Part shown: piece by piece, positions 1-7,462 of the stretch
Layout: each line of letters starts with the position of its first letter
Position numbering within the stretch: position 1 is the first letter of the stretch
Origin: an uncultured Bacilli bacterium
GTDB lineage: Bacteria; Bacillota_I; Bacilli_A; RF39; UBA660
Assembly: GCA_947630515.1 (NCBI GenBank)
Contig: CANRHY010000046.1
Coordinates: 1 to 7,568, forward strand
Length of the DNA: 7,568 nucleotides
Direction of reading: 5' to 3'
Notes under the pieces: generated by a model
Told to the model about the DNA's origin: nothing
What the model saw: only the letters and a program-made list of their open reading frames with translations
The model's database searches: none
Position numbers and translations under genes: made by a program

Positions 1-38
1 AAAAAAGATTAAAACTTAATTGTATTTTAATCTCTTTT
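1..38. terminator. Possible weak AT-rich terminator of an upstream gene
   Basis: GATTAAAA at 7-14 pairs perfectly with TTTTAATC at 25-32 around a 10-base loop. The flanking A-run at 1-6 can pair partly with TCTTTT at 33-38, with one A-C mismatch. The 3' side ends in a short T-rich tract and the 5' side begins with an A-run, so it could act in either direction. The stem has only one G-C pair, and the window edge cuts off what lies upstream, so the call is tentative. In such AT-rich DNA a hairpin like this can occur by chance. Confidence 0.33.
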
Positions 39-99
39 GTGTGCATTTATTTTATTTGACTGTGAATAGTAACTTTTTGTTTATTTTTCTGTAAATAAT

Positions 100-141
100 T
101 TGCCTAAATTACTAGCAAAAAGTCTAATTATATGAGATAAT
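100..141 (+). promoter_or_regulatory. Candidate sigma-A promoter(s) for the protease gene
   Basis: Two overlapping candidates fit a vegetative promoter. The first has a -35 TTGCCT (100-105), a 17-base spacer and a -10 TCTAAT (123-128, five of six matches to consensus). The second is an extended -10, TGAGATAAT at 133-141, with only a poor -35 about 17 bases upstream. Either would start transcription roughly 20-40 bases before the ATG at 175, giving a short leader. A third, weaker possibility is TTGACT at 56-61 with TTTATT at 80-85. I see no clear operator or riboswitch in the leader. The sequence alone does not show which candidate is used. Confidence 0.45.
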
Positions 142-161
142 ACATATATATAATTATTTAT

Positions 162-166
162 GGGAG
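162..166 (+). promoter_or_regulatory. Ribosome binding site that decides the start
   Basis: GGGAG sits 8 bases upstream of the ATG at 175, which is good spacing for a Shine-Dalgarno sequence. The in-frame ATG at 160 overlaps this element and has only AT-rich sequence before it, with no purine-rich site. The ATG at 175 also gives a clean signal peptide beginning MKKVKK. This supports 175 over 160. Confidence 0.7.
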
Positions 167-174
167 TTGGAAGT

Positions 175-3100
175 ATGAAAAAAGTTAAAAAATTATTATT
201 TGTATTATTTGTTACATTGATTGTATTACCTTTAACACTAAAAGCAAGTGACAGTATGACACTAAATGTAGATAAAACAGATTTAACAGTTGGAGACGAA
301 ATTACAGTAAGTGCTAGTATGCCTAGTGATACTAAGTCTTACGCATTACTCGCAACTTTAAAATATGATGAAAATGTATTTGAAAGAATAGATGATTCTG
401 ACTTTGAAATAGATGAAGAGAAGATGTCTATATCATATAACAAAAACAACAAAAAATTTGGTATCATTAATAAAAGTGAAAATATGCCACCTGTTTTATT
501 TAGTGTGCATTTAAAAGTTAAAGATAATGCAAGTGTAGGAAATACCACTATAGCCCTTACAAATATATCTACTTCTGATGGTAAAAATAGTGAAAACTAT
601 GATAAAACCACTACAGTAGTATCTGTAACACGTGATGCATTAGATGGAGAAGTAATTCCATTAGATAAAGAAAATAATGTAACTGTAGACGAAGAAAATA
701 TAATAACAACTTTTACAACAAGACCAATTCTAATCATACTTCTAGTAATAATGTTAATTTCCACTTTGGGCGGTATAATAATTTATACTAAAAAAGAAGA
801 TAAACGTCCTTCTTATGCTTTATTTACAATATCAGCCTTAATATTAATTACAGTATTTGGATTATTTGTATTTAATAACAATAAAAAAGATGTAAACGAT
901 GATGGTAATAAAGACTATGACGATGCCGAGGCTATAATAGACTACCTAATTGATATTGAAAACGAACAAAAAGAAGAAAATAAAGAAGAAAATAATAACA
1001 CATCTACAAATACAGCTACTGGAGTAGGTTTTGCTAGTGGTAACTTTGACCATGATATCAATAATGATGGTGTAGTGGATGTGAGTGATGCAGCTGGTAT
1101 AATTCCTGAAGTAAATAAAAGTACTAAAGTAGATTTAGAAACAAAAGAAGAGTTAGCTTACTTATCAAAAGGTGAAGAATTAACTCTTGAATTTAATGCT
1201 GAAATTAATAAAAAAGGTGTTACTATAAAACAAGTAAAAATAAATAATGAATACTATAATGTAACATTAGATAATGGTGTATATTACGTAAAATTAAACG
1301 CTAGTGAAATTTCTGGTAGTTATACATTTGAAATAACAGAAGTAGTTTTAAGTAACGACGAAAAAATAAAAACAAAATTAAAAATAACTAAAGAAATATT
1401 AAAAGATGAACCTTATGTAAATAAATTTAACCTAAATGATGAACTTGGAACATTAAGTTTTGAATTAGTTGATACAGATGCTGCATTTATTAATGGTACA
1501 GTAACTTTATATGAAGAAGAAGTAGCTGTAGCTAAAGAAAATATAGAAAAAGGAAAAACAACAATTTCCTTTGAACCTAATTTAGATAAAAACTATGAAG
1601 TTTATATAGAAGGTAACTATGATTTAGATAGCAAAACAAATGATAACAAAAATAACTATAACAATAAAACAATGTATTCTGATTCATTTATGTTAGGTGG
1701 AGATTATGAATTTAATTTAAGAGATATTTCTATTACTGACGCAGTAGAAGAAGGGAGTACTCCAGTACTTTCATTTACAAGTACTAATAATAGAAATGCT
1801 TCTGTAACTTTAGCAAATATTACAACTAAAGAAACAACTAAAGACTATAACATAACAAAACAAGATGGTGATAAATACGAAGTAGCATTAACAGGTGTAG
1901 ATACTACTCCTGGAAAACATACAGTAAAACTAAATAACGTAGGATTAAGTAGTTTAAAAACATTTTATAAAAACGAAGACTTTGAAGATGTAATACTAAC
2001 TTACACAGTATTAAAAAAGGCTCCAACTATTGAAAACCTTACACTAACTGATAATCATGATAGAAAAGAAATAAAAGCAAAATTTAACTTAAATGATTTA
2101 AATGAGTCAACTAACAAATTAACAATAATACTAGAAGACTCTAATAATAAGACAATAAGCACAAAAGAAATATCTAAAGAAAATATAAAAGATGGAATAA
2201 TTGAAACAACTCTATCATATGAAAATAACTTAGATGGATACTACATAGTTAAAGTATTAGCTGATTATGACTTATCAGATAACTATAAATACACAAATAA
2301 AATACTAGGAGAAAAAGACATACTAACCACAACTGAAAGTGACATATACATTAAAAGTATGACTATTTCTAATAATAATTTATATCCTACTAAAAAGCAA
2401 AATAATTATACTGTATCTTTTGAAGTTTATGTAGGAGAAAGTATAAGAAACATAGCTAAAAAATATGGAGATAAAAAGGCATATAACAAAATATCAAGCG
2501 TTACTATAAATGGACTTAACTACCCAGCCTCTTCTTCAAGTGCTGATAATATAAACTTTAAAGTAAACGTAACTTTAACGGTACCGGATAACTCTGGTGT
2601 ACTTGAAATAAAAGCGAGTAGATTACAACTAGGTATGACAGGTTATTATAACATGACTAATAGTGATTACTATTCAGTAGAAGAAAAGAAAGTAACTATA
2701 GATATATTAAAAGACATACCAAAAATAGAAAACTTAATAATTAAAGACGACTTTGAAAATGATGAAGCTACATTTAACTTTGATATAATATTAGATAAAA
2801 ATGCTTTAGGAACAGAAAATGACTTCAATAATGGCTATGTAAAACTTGGTAGTGATAAACAAACTATAACAAATGGGCATAATGAAATAACATTTAAAAA
2901 CATAGAAAAAAATACTAACTTAGACTTAACTTTCTATGGAAGTTATGACTTAGACACAGACTCTTTAACTGAAACTACTGATAAAAACGAATATAAAGAT
3001 AAAGTATTATTTGAAACTAAATATGGTCTATATAATAAAGAAATATATGATAGTATTAAAATAGAAAATGCTAGTGAAATAAGTGTAAATGGTAATAAAT

Positions 3101-6100
3101 ATTTTGAAAAAAATGAAAAGATTAAATTAAACTTTGATATAACTGGTATAAATGAAGATTTATCTTTAACAGCTGAAAAAGTAATCATAAATGATAAAGA
3201 ATATATACTAACTAAAAATAAAGATAATTATGAATTAATTTTAGATGGATATCATAGCAGTGGTATAAAAGAATTAACTCTAACAGAAGTAATATTAAAT
3301 AATGGTAAAAAAGTAACTTTAAAAACTCCATATACATTTACGCCTGAAGTATTAAAAACATCATTAACTGTAGAAGATTACTCTTATGAATTATTAGAAG
3401 GTAAAATAAAAGTTAACTTTAACCTAAAAGACTCTGATAAATCATTAGTAGGTAAAGCAAAAGTTTTAATAACAGACGAAGAGGATAACATTATCTATAA
3501 TGATATATTTGGAAGCAGCATAACATTTAACCAAAATGGTAGTATTCGTTACAAAGTAAAAGTACTAGCAAATTTTGACCGTGATATAGATAAAACTGTA
3601 GGTAGTGATAACTATAACTCTGAAGCTATACTACTAAGTGAAGTAATATCTTTAGATAAAAACTATATTGAACTAAAAGATATAGTTGACATAAATCTAT
3701 ATAAATATGAAGGTGATGAAGTAGTACTAAAAGATACAGTAAGTGGAGAAGATATAAAAAATAACAAAGATAAATACTTTGTTGAAATTGATATGGATTC
3801 TCTTCCTACAATAAGAGCCTCAATAAGTAATGTAGTAGAAAATGATACATTAACACTAGTTTTAGAATACGACTATGTAACACTTGAAAACACTAATAGA
3901 ACACAAACTATAAGAATTGATTATGGTACTATTAAAAATGGTGAAGCTACAAATGAATATCACCCTAAAAATGCTTTTAAAAAATTACTAGAAGAACTTG
4001 AGTCTGGAAAAGACGTAACTTTAAATCGTAACTATGATGCAAGTGCTTTAGAAGTTGAAACAGAAACATATATAACGAGTACTTACACAGGAAATTTAAA
4101 TGGTAATGGATATAGCATAAGAAATTTATCTAAACCTTTATTTAACAAACTAGATAGTGGATTAGTAGAAAACTTAAGATTAGAAGAAATTAAACTATCA
4201 CAAGATAGCGAGCATGGTGCCTTAGCTAATGAGGCTTCACAAGAAACAATAAAAAATGTATACATAACTTCATTTATACATAGTAATACTCCAACTGGCT
4301 CTGGTACATTAGTAGGTTCTATAACTAACACAACAGTAGAATCATGTCGTGCAATTAGTTTTGATATGAAGTTCGACTATTTTGACCAACAAATTGGTGG
4401 ATTAATTGGTTCTGCAAGTTCTTCAAAAGTTATAAATAATTATGTAAATGGTTCAATATCAGGTGGTTGGAACTACAGGGGTGGCCTTGTTGGAAATGCA
4501 AGTTTAAGTACGATTGAAAATAACTATACTAAAGTAGCATTAGGTGCTGGTTACGGAAATAATGTAACTGCTGGAATTATTGACTCTACTACAAATAACA
4601 ACATAGTAAAAAATAATGTAAATTTATCTGCTGGATTTAATCACGCAATATCAAAAGATTCTAAAAAAGAAAACAATTATTACTTATATGGTTCAGTATC
4701 TACAAATGAAGACATTAAAATAACAGAAAGTGAAGTAAATAGTGAATTATTTAAAACAAGAGCAAAATTTGATGAAACAATATGGAATCTAAAAGATATA
4801 TCAATAGACTCTCTTCCAACATTAGTAGAAGAAACTAAAACAAAACTTCAAAGTATAAAAGGTTATGAAGAAAGTAAAGAATTACTATATAGAAACCTAA
4901 TGAAATTAACACCATTTTATGATAACGAAAAAATAGTAGAAACAGCTTCTAATATTAATGATGAATTACTACTTAATAAAGAAATCACACATATCGTACC
5001 AGTAGAAGCAGATGGTAATTTAGTAACATATCTAACTACAGATAATCCAAAGAAAATAAGCAAATTAAAAATAATATTCAAAAATGGAGAAAAAACAGAA
5101 TACAACTTAACTTATGAAAAAACCTATGATATGGTTGCGACATATAAAATTGATGAGTTGGGTATTGACTATAACTATAATCACTATGTAATTAATTCTG
5201 CTTCACAAGTTGTAAACAACTTAACAAACTATTTACAAGGCCTTGATTACACTAACAACTTAGATATATTAACAACAAATTCTGATAGTAGAATCTATCG
5301 TGACTTCTATAACGAAACAACTAAAAATGAATTAAAAGAATTTGTCTTAAAATACTTGTCTAATAGTGAATATACTAACACAACAAATATAGACATAATA
5401 AATAGTTACATAGAAAGAGAAGTAAAGAAAGACAAAAAAATAGAAAAAGCTTTATATGCATACAACTACTTTAGGCGTTTCTATGATTTAGACATTGATG
5501 GATTAAAAATGTATGACTTTATACTATATAACATGCAAGGTTTTGATAGTAGCTTAACACCAGATAAAATAATTGATTTATACTTTAGTGATTCAAAAGG
5601 TGCCTATTTCTCTACAGGAGTTACTAGCACGGCTTACTATAACTTATTAAGTAAATATACAGGATATAGTTACATACCAGACTTCTTAGAATATTTAGTT
5701 CCACATTTAAGTAATTACAATATTCATGATTGGAGTGTAAAACAATATAAAGGAATATTAGTAGAATTACCTATAGAAGGAGAAGAAGATATTAGATATA
5801 CATTATGGGACCACTTCACTAATGATGACCAAAGTGCTAGGGGAACATCTTATAAAGTATATAACTTTGTATTACCAATACTAACACTTCCAGAAACAAC
5901 TTCATACATAATATCTAGTCCAGTTCAATTCTTAATTGGTTCTCAAAGAAGATATATGGTTGATCCTACTAATGAAGCTGAATTAGAAAAATTCAAAACA
6001 AAAATGAATGCTTATACTGATAGAATGAAATCATACTATACTACTGCATATTCTATATTACAAGATAAGAGTCTATTTAATAATATAAACATATTCCAAA

Positions 6101-7278
6101 TTGATAAAAGATACACATATAACGAAGATGGAACTCAAATATTTAATAATCCATATGTAACAGAAGAACTATTCCACAAGAACTTTAATGAAGTAGTGGG
6201 TATCTGGCCAGCAGAAGCAGGTAATAATGCAGCTGCATGGGGAGACTACATGGAGTGGCAAGCAGCAGGTATAATGGATAGTGAATTAACTACAGATGGT
6301 ACACCAGACACATCACACGTTTCATATAAAACATGGTCACATGAAACAGCCCACATTATAGATTCAAGACTATTCTTCAAAAATAACTCTCGTAGATTTG
6401 ATGGTCATGGTGAAGACTACTCAGACTACTTCCTAAGACAATCATTTGATAAAAGTGAATTTACTATGAACCTTTCACAAGAATTTACAAAAGGAAGTAC
6501 ATTAGTAGCTTCAAACTTAACACCAGAAAGAATTAGTAGTAAAGATAAAGTTAAAGATTTCTATAGTAAAGTATTTGATACACTATATATAATGGACTAC
6601 TTAGAAGCCCAAGCATTTCTAAAATTAACACCTGAAGAAAAAGCAGTTATCGCACAAATTATAGATTATCCAAATGAGGGAGTAAATATAGCTGATGATA
6701 ACTTCTATACAGCTCGTAACAACACTAGATTTACTGAACAAACAGTAGAATTTTGGAAAAATTTAGAGTTAAATACAATCTATGATTTATTTGAAAACAA
6801 AGTAGCAATGGAACCTGGAATTTATAAAGTAGGTTCTAGAGGAGTAAGTTCTTATGGAGGACAAGGTATTGGTACAGTTCACTGGTGTCAACCTAATAAC
6901 CCAGATGGAAGACCAGACTCATACTCATTAAAATGGTTCTCTTATGAAATGTTAGGCTATGCGGGTTACGATGATGGATTTGTTGAATATGCTAGTAGTA
7001 TTAATAGTGAAAGAGGTACTGTTGAATATAAAAATTACAAAACAGATAACATGATTATAAATAGAATATCAAATGGTAAATATAATACTATAGATGAATA
7101 CAAGCTAGATAGACTAAAAGAAACAGAAAAGAATATAGAACATGTTAGAATTATAAATATTGAAGATTATGCCCAAAAATTCTATGATGCACTAATACAA
7201 GATTACGAATATATGCCAAAAAGAATTGCGGACTTAACAAGAAATGGAGAAGAGGCATGCTTAAATTACTACTATTGA
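175..7278 (+). CDS. Membrane-anchored M26-family (IgA1 protease/Zmp-like) zinc metallopeptidase with cohesin-like and dockerin modules
   Basis: This predicted surface zinc endopeptidase (2367 aa) probably cuts a host or neighbouring-cell protein; family members cleave IgA1, mucins and related glycoproteins, but the substrate cannot be read here. Order seen: signal peptide 1-24 (KKVKK, hydrophobic core, LKA-SD cleavage site); cohesin-like domain 28-152; two membrane helices 184-204 and 214-233; two dockerin calcium loops (239-250, 294-305); alternating beta modules 316-1158; GLUG-like repeats 1306-1507; small beta module 1603-1659; catalytic domain from about 1700. The zinc site is HETAH 2056-2060 with Glu2080, 24 residues after the first His, the M26 spacing. 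Only three Cys were seen (1391, 2238, 2362). The size suits M26 proteins, which often exceed 1700 aa. The start at 175 is chosen from the ribosome site; ATG 160 would add five residues. The C-terminus appears cut short by a frameshift. The gene stands alone in its transcription unit. Family is confident, exact activity is not. Confidence 0.93.
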   Translation: MKKVKKLLFVLFVTLIVLPLTLKASDSMTLNVDKTDLTVGDEITVSASMPSDTKSYALLATLKYDENVFERIDDSDFEIDEEKMSISYNKNNKKFGIINKSENMPPVLFSVHLKVKDNASVGNTTIALTNISTSDGKNSENYDKTTTVVSVTRDALDGEVIPLDKENNVTVDEENIITTFTTRPILIILLVIMLISTLGGIIIYTKKEDKRPSYALFTISALILITVFGLFVFNNNKKDVNDDGNKDYDDAEAIIDYLIDIENEQKEENKEENNNTSTNTATGVGFASGNFDHDINNDGVVDVSDAAGIIPEVNKSTKVDLETKEELAYLSKGEELTLEFNAEINKKGVTIKQVKINNEYYNVTLDNGVYYVKLNASEISGSYTFEITEVVLSNDEKIKTKLKITKEILKDEPYVNKFNLNDELGTLSFELVDTDAAFINGTVTLYEEEVAVAKENIEKGKTTISFEPNLDKNYEVYIEGNYDLDSKTNDNKNNYNNKTMYSDSFMLGGDYEFNLRDISITDAVEEGSTPVLSFTSTNNRNASVTLANITTKETTKDYNITKQDGDKYEVALTGVDTTPGKHTVKLNNVGLSSLKTFYKNEDFEDVILTYTVLKKAPTIENLTLTDNHDRKEIKAKFNLNDLNESTNKLTIILEDSNNKTISTKEISKENIKDGIIETTLSYENNLDGYYIVKVLADYDLSDNYKYTNKILGEKDILTTTESDIYIKSMTISNNNLYPTKKQNNYTVSFEVYVGESIRNIAKKYGDKKAYNKISSVTINGLNYPASSSSADNINFKVNVTLTVPDNSGVLEIKASRLQLGMTGYYNMTNSDYYSVEEKKVTIDILKDIPKIENLIIKDDFENDEATFNFDIILDKNALGTENDFNNGYVKLGSDKQTITNGHNEITFKNIEKNTNLDLTFYGSYDLDTDSLTETTDKNEYKDKVLFETKYGLYNKEIYDSIKIENASEISVNGNKYFEKNEKIKLNFDITGINEDLSLTAEKVIINDKEYILTKNKDNYELILDGYHSSGIKELTLTEVILNNGKKVTLKTPYTFTPEVLKTSLTVEDYSYELLEGKIKVNFNLKDSDKSLVGKAKVLITDEEDNIIYNDIFGSSITFNQNGSIRYKVKVLANFDRDIDKTVGSDNYNSEAILLSEVISLDKNYIELKDIVDINLYKYEGDEVVLKDTVSGEDIKNNKDKYFVEIDMDSLPTIRASISNVVENDTLTLVLEYDYVTLENTNRTQTIRIDYGTIKNGEATNEYHPKNAFKKLLEELESGKDVTLNRNYDASALEVETETYITSTYTGNLNGNGYSIRNLSKPLFNKLDSGLVENLRLEEIKLSQDSEHGALANEASQETIKNVYITSFIHSNTPTGSGTLVGSITNTTVESCRAISFDMKFDYFDQQIGGLIGSASSSKVINNYVNGSISGGWNYRGGLVGNASLSTIENNYTKVALGAGYGNNVTAGIIDSTTNNNIVKNNVNLSAGFNHAISKDSKKENNYYLYGSVSTNEDIKITESEVNSELFKTRAKFDETIWNLKDISIDSLPTLVEETKTKLQSIKGYEESKELLYRNLMKLTPFYDNEKIVETASNINDELLLNKEITHIVPVEADGNLVTYLTTDNPKKISKLKIIFKNGEKTEYNLTYEKTYDMVATYKIDELGIDYNYNHYVINSASQVVNNLTNYLQGLDYTNNLDILTTNSDSRIYRDFYNETTKNELKEFVLKYLSNSEYTNTTNIDIINSYIEREVKKDKKIEKALYAYNYFRRFYDLDIDGLKMYDFILYNMQGFDSSLTPDKIIDLYFSDSKGAYFSTGVTSTAYYNLLSKYTGYSYIPDFLEYLVPHLSNYNIHDWSVKQYKGILVELPIEGEEDIRYTLWDHFTNDDQSARGTSYKVYNFVLPILTLPETTSYIISSPVQFLIGSQRRYMVDPTNEAELEKFKTKMNAYTDRMKSYYTTAYSILQDKSLFNNINIFQIDKRYTYNEDGTQIFNNPYVTEELFHKNFNEVVGIWPAEAGNNAAAWGDYMEWQAAGIMDSELTTDGTPDTSHVSYKTWSHETAHIIDSRLFFKNNSRRFDGHGEDYSDYFLRQSFDKSEFTMNLSQEFTKGSTLVASNLTPERISSKDKVKDFYSKVFDTLYIMDYLEAQAFLKLTPEEKAVIAQIIDYPNEGVNIADDNFYTARNNTRFTEQTVEFWKNLELNTIYDLFENKVAMEPGIYKVGSRGVSSYGGQGIGTVHWCQPNNPDGRPDSYSLKWFSYEMLGYAGYDDGFVEYASSINSERGTVEYKNYKTDNMIINRISNGKYNTIDEYKLDRLKETEKNIEHVRIINIEDYAQKFYDALIQDYEYMPKRIADLTRNGEEACLNYYY
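256..630 (+). other. Cohesin-like domain (residues about 28-152)
   Basis: Right after the signal peptide comes a beta-rich stretch that follows the cohesin pattern. It opens with LNVDKTDLTVGDEITVSASM, then has a LLATLKYDENVFE segment, and later FSVHLKVKDNASVGNTTIAL. Cohesins typically begin with a V-x-VGD strand, carry an 'L-x-YD...LE' strand near residue 40, and close with an 'F-x-V...G...I' strand. In cellulosomes and in clostridial secreted toxins and glycosidases, cohesins bind dockerins. Here the domain would sit outside the membrane, ahead of the first helix. A related bacterial Ig-like or carbohydrate-binding fold is the main alternative. Confidence 0.65.
724..873 (+). other. Two-helix membrane hairpin (residues 184-233)
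   Basis: Residues 184-204 (PILIILLVIMLISTLGGIIIY) and about 214-233 (YALFTISALILITVFGLFVF) are strongly hydrophobic and are joined by a short, mostly basic loop, TKKEDKRPS. By the positive-inside rule the loop faces the cytoplasm. If the signal peptide is cleaved, both the cohesin-like domain and the protease face outward. Streptococcal IgA1 proteases are known for an N-terminal LPxTG motif followed by hydrophobic segments at a comparable place. No LPxTG precedes the helices here, so anchoring is probably through the membrane itself. Confidence 0.8.
889..1104 (+). other. Dockerin-type calcium-binding repeat pair (residues 239-310)
   Basis: Two loops match the dockerin D-x-N-x-D-G-x-x-(N/D)-x-x-D calcium signature. 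The first is DVNDDGNKDYDD at 239-250, followed by a short helix AEAIIDYLI. The second is DINNDGVVDVSD at 294-305, followed by AAGII. All ligand positions (1, 3, 5, 9 and 12) are present in both. They are separated by a low-complexity Glu/Lys/Asn/Thr linker (about 262-285), longer than in usual dockerins. The first loop begins only about five residues after the second membrane helix. Dockerins bind cohesins; two isolated EF-hand-like stabilising loops are the alternative reading. Confidence 0.75.
1120..3648 (+). repeat. Alternating two-type beta-module array (residues about 316-1158)
   Basis: Diverged protein-level repeats follow the order B0-A1-B1-A2-B2-A3-B3-A4. A modules start near residues 408, 612, 844 and 1059 with an (I/V)LK motif (ILKDEP, VLKKAP, ILKDIP, VLKTSL). 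They carry a late (Y/F)D-(L/R)-(D/S) motif: YDLDSK, YDLSDN, YDLDTD, FDRDID. B modules (about 316, 512, 724 and 958) share a strand with V-x-I-N, an inner Y-x-(V/L)-x-L strand, a Gly, then a V-x-L strand. A-B periods are about 204, 232 and 215 residues; B2 is longest because of an insertion near GESIRNIAKKYGDKK. They resemble the Ig-like stalk modules of Zmp proteases and probably hold the catalytic domain away from the membrane. The boundaries are my estimates. Confidence 0.7.
4090..4695 (+). other. GLUG-like glycine-rich beta repeats of the M26 N-terminal region (residues about 1306-1507)
   Basis: The segment starts with GNLNGNGYSIRNLSKPLF, typical of the first turn of this domain in M26 proteases. 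It continues with VENLRLEEI and then short glycine motifs: GTLVG at 1377, IGGLIG at 1407, GGLVG at 1436 and AGII at 1466. Each is followed by an Asn-rich turn such as VINNYVNGSISG or IENNYTKVALG. This is the GLUG pattern, which folds as a right-handed beta-solenoid. In IgA1 proteases the corresponding region packs near the catalytic part and helps hold substrate; that role is inferred for this protein. Confidence 0.78.
5272..7275 (+). other. Peptidase M26 C-terminal catalytic domain (residues about 1700-2367)
   Basis: A mainly helical N-terminal part includes NYFRRFYDLDIDG at about 1764, comparable to the 'L..RWY.I.F' stretch of the family. The zinc site at nucleotides 6340-6414 reads WSHETAH: His2056 and His2060 as ligands, Glu2057 as the catalytic base, and Glu2080 (within DGHGEDY) as third ligand. 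Downstream, a Gly-rich turn and HWCQPNNPDGRPDSYSLKW at about 2236 precede FSYEMLGYAGYDDGFVEY, which matches the conserved 'F.(L)LA.AGYYDGF..Y' end segment of Zmp proteins. All expected catalytic residues are intact, so the enzyme should be active if the shortened C-terminus is tolerated. Confidence 0.88.
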
Positions 7279-7369
7279 ACTAAAAAATGCAACAGATGAC
7301 TTTAGAGATAACATTTTTGATAATAATATTCACCAATCAACAGACTTCAATATAAAAACTCATGATTAA
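7265..7369 (+). pseudogene. Out-of-frame remnant of the protease C-terminus (34 codons)
   Basis: Shifting forward by one base from the main frame opens a reading frame from 7265 to the TAA at 7367-7369. It encodes TTIELKNATDDFRDNIF and then DNNIHQSTDFNIKTHD. This looks like a natural continuation: the main frame reads ADLTRNGEEACLN and then an unlikely YYY before TGA, and M26 proteins tend to end with a helix carrying an 'N-x-T-x-D-F-R-x-(S/N)-I-(F/Y)' type segment. In this frame TAA at 7262-7264 means the shift must fall between 7264 and the main-frame stop at 7276. The fragment has no start codon or ribosome site of its own. It could be a true frameshift mutation or a one-base sequence error. 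Confidence 0.6.
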
Positions 7370-7398
7370 AATAATTGTATAAAATACAAACTTATGGA

Positions 7399-7438
7399 AA
7401 AAAGAACGCCACGTTATGCAAGAAGAGGCGTTCTTTTT
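7399..7438 (+). terminator. Rho-independent terminator of the protease gene
   Basis: AAAAAGAACGCC (7399-7410) pairs perfectly with GGCGTTCTTTTT (7427-7438), giving a 12 bp stem with a 16-base loop. The 3' arm itself supplies the T-run. The matching A-run on the 5' side means the same hairpin would also work on the opposite strand. It lies 120 bases after the TGA at 7276 but only about 30 bases after the TAA of the shifted frame, which fits the longer reading of the gene better. Confidence 0.85.
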
Positions 7439-7462
7439 AGAACATAGTAGTTCTGCTATAAC

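Noticed and set aside
160..174. Earlier in-frame ATG at 160, adding MGVGS
   Set aside because: No ribosome site precedes it, and it overlaps the GGGAG that serves the ATG at 175. The signal peptide is more typical from 175.
339..548. Open frame on the - strand, 69 codons
   Set aside because: It lies fully opposite the protease coding region, has no ribosome site or promoter I can see, and its hydrophobic make-up is what the reverse of AT-rich coding sequence gives.
2943..3188. Open frame on the - strand, 81 codons, Ser/Leu/Phe-rich
   Set aside because: Antisense to the stalk modules, with the same chance composition and no sign of its own expression signals.
4083..4331. Open frame on the - strand, 82 codons
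   Set aside because: Antisense to the GLUG region. The + strand reading has clear family motifs, so this is a shadow.
4917..5105. Open frame on the - strand, 62 codons
   Set aside because: Antisense to the segment before the catalytic domain; no independent support.
5887..5901. LPETT at residues 1905-1909, a sortase-like motif followed by a hydrophobic stretch and arginines
   Set aside because: It lies in the middle of the catalytic domain, far from either end, lacks the final Gly, and the following segment is broken by polar residues and a Pro. It is most likely a normal part of the peptidase fold.
7264..7280. Programmed +1 frameshift at the 3' end
   Set aside because: No known slippery site is seen; TAT before TGA would re-pair poorly after a +1 slip. 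A mutation or sequence error is simpler.
7276..7308. Read-through of TGA as Trp (mycoplasma-type code) to extend the protein
   Set aside because: Trp codons checked in the gene are TGG, and reading TGA as Trp only adds a short, unconvincing tail with a second TGA before a TAG. The frameshift explanation gives a better C-terminus.
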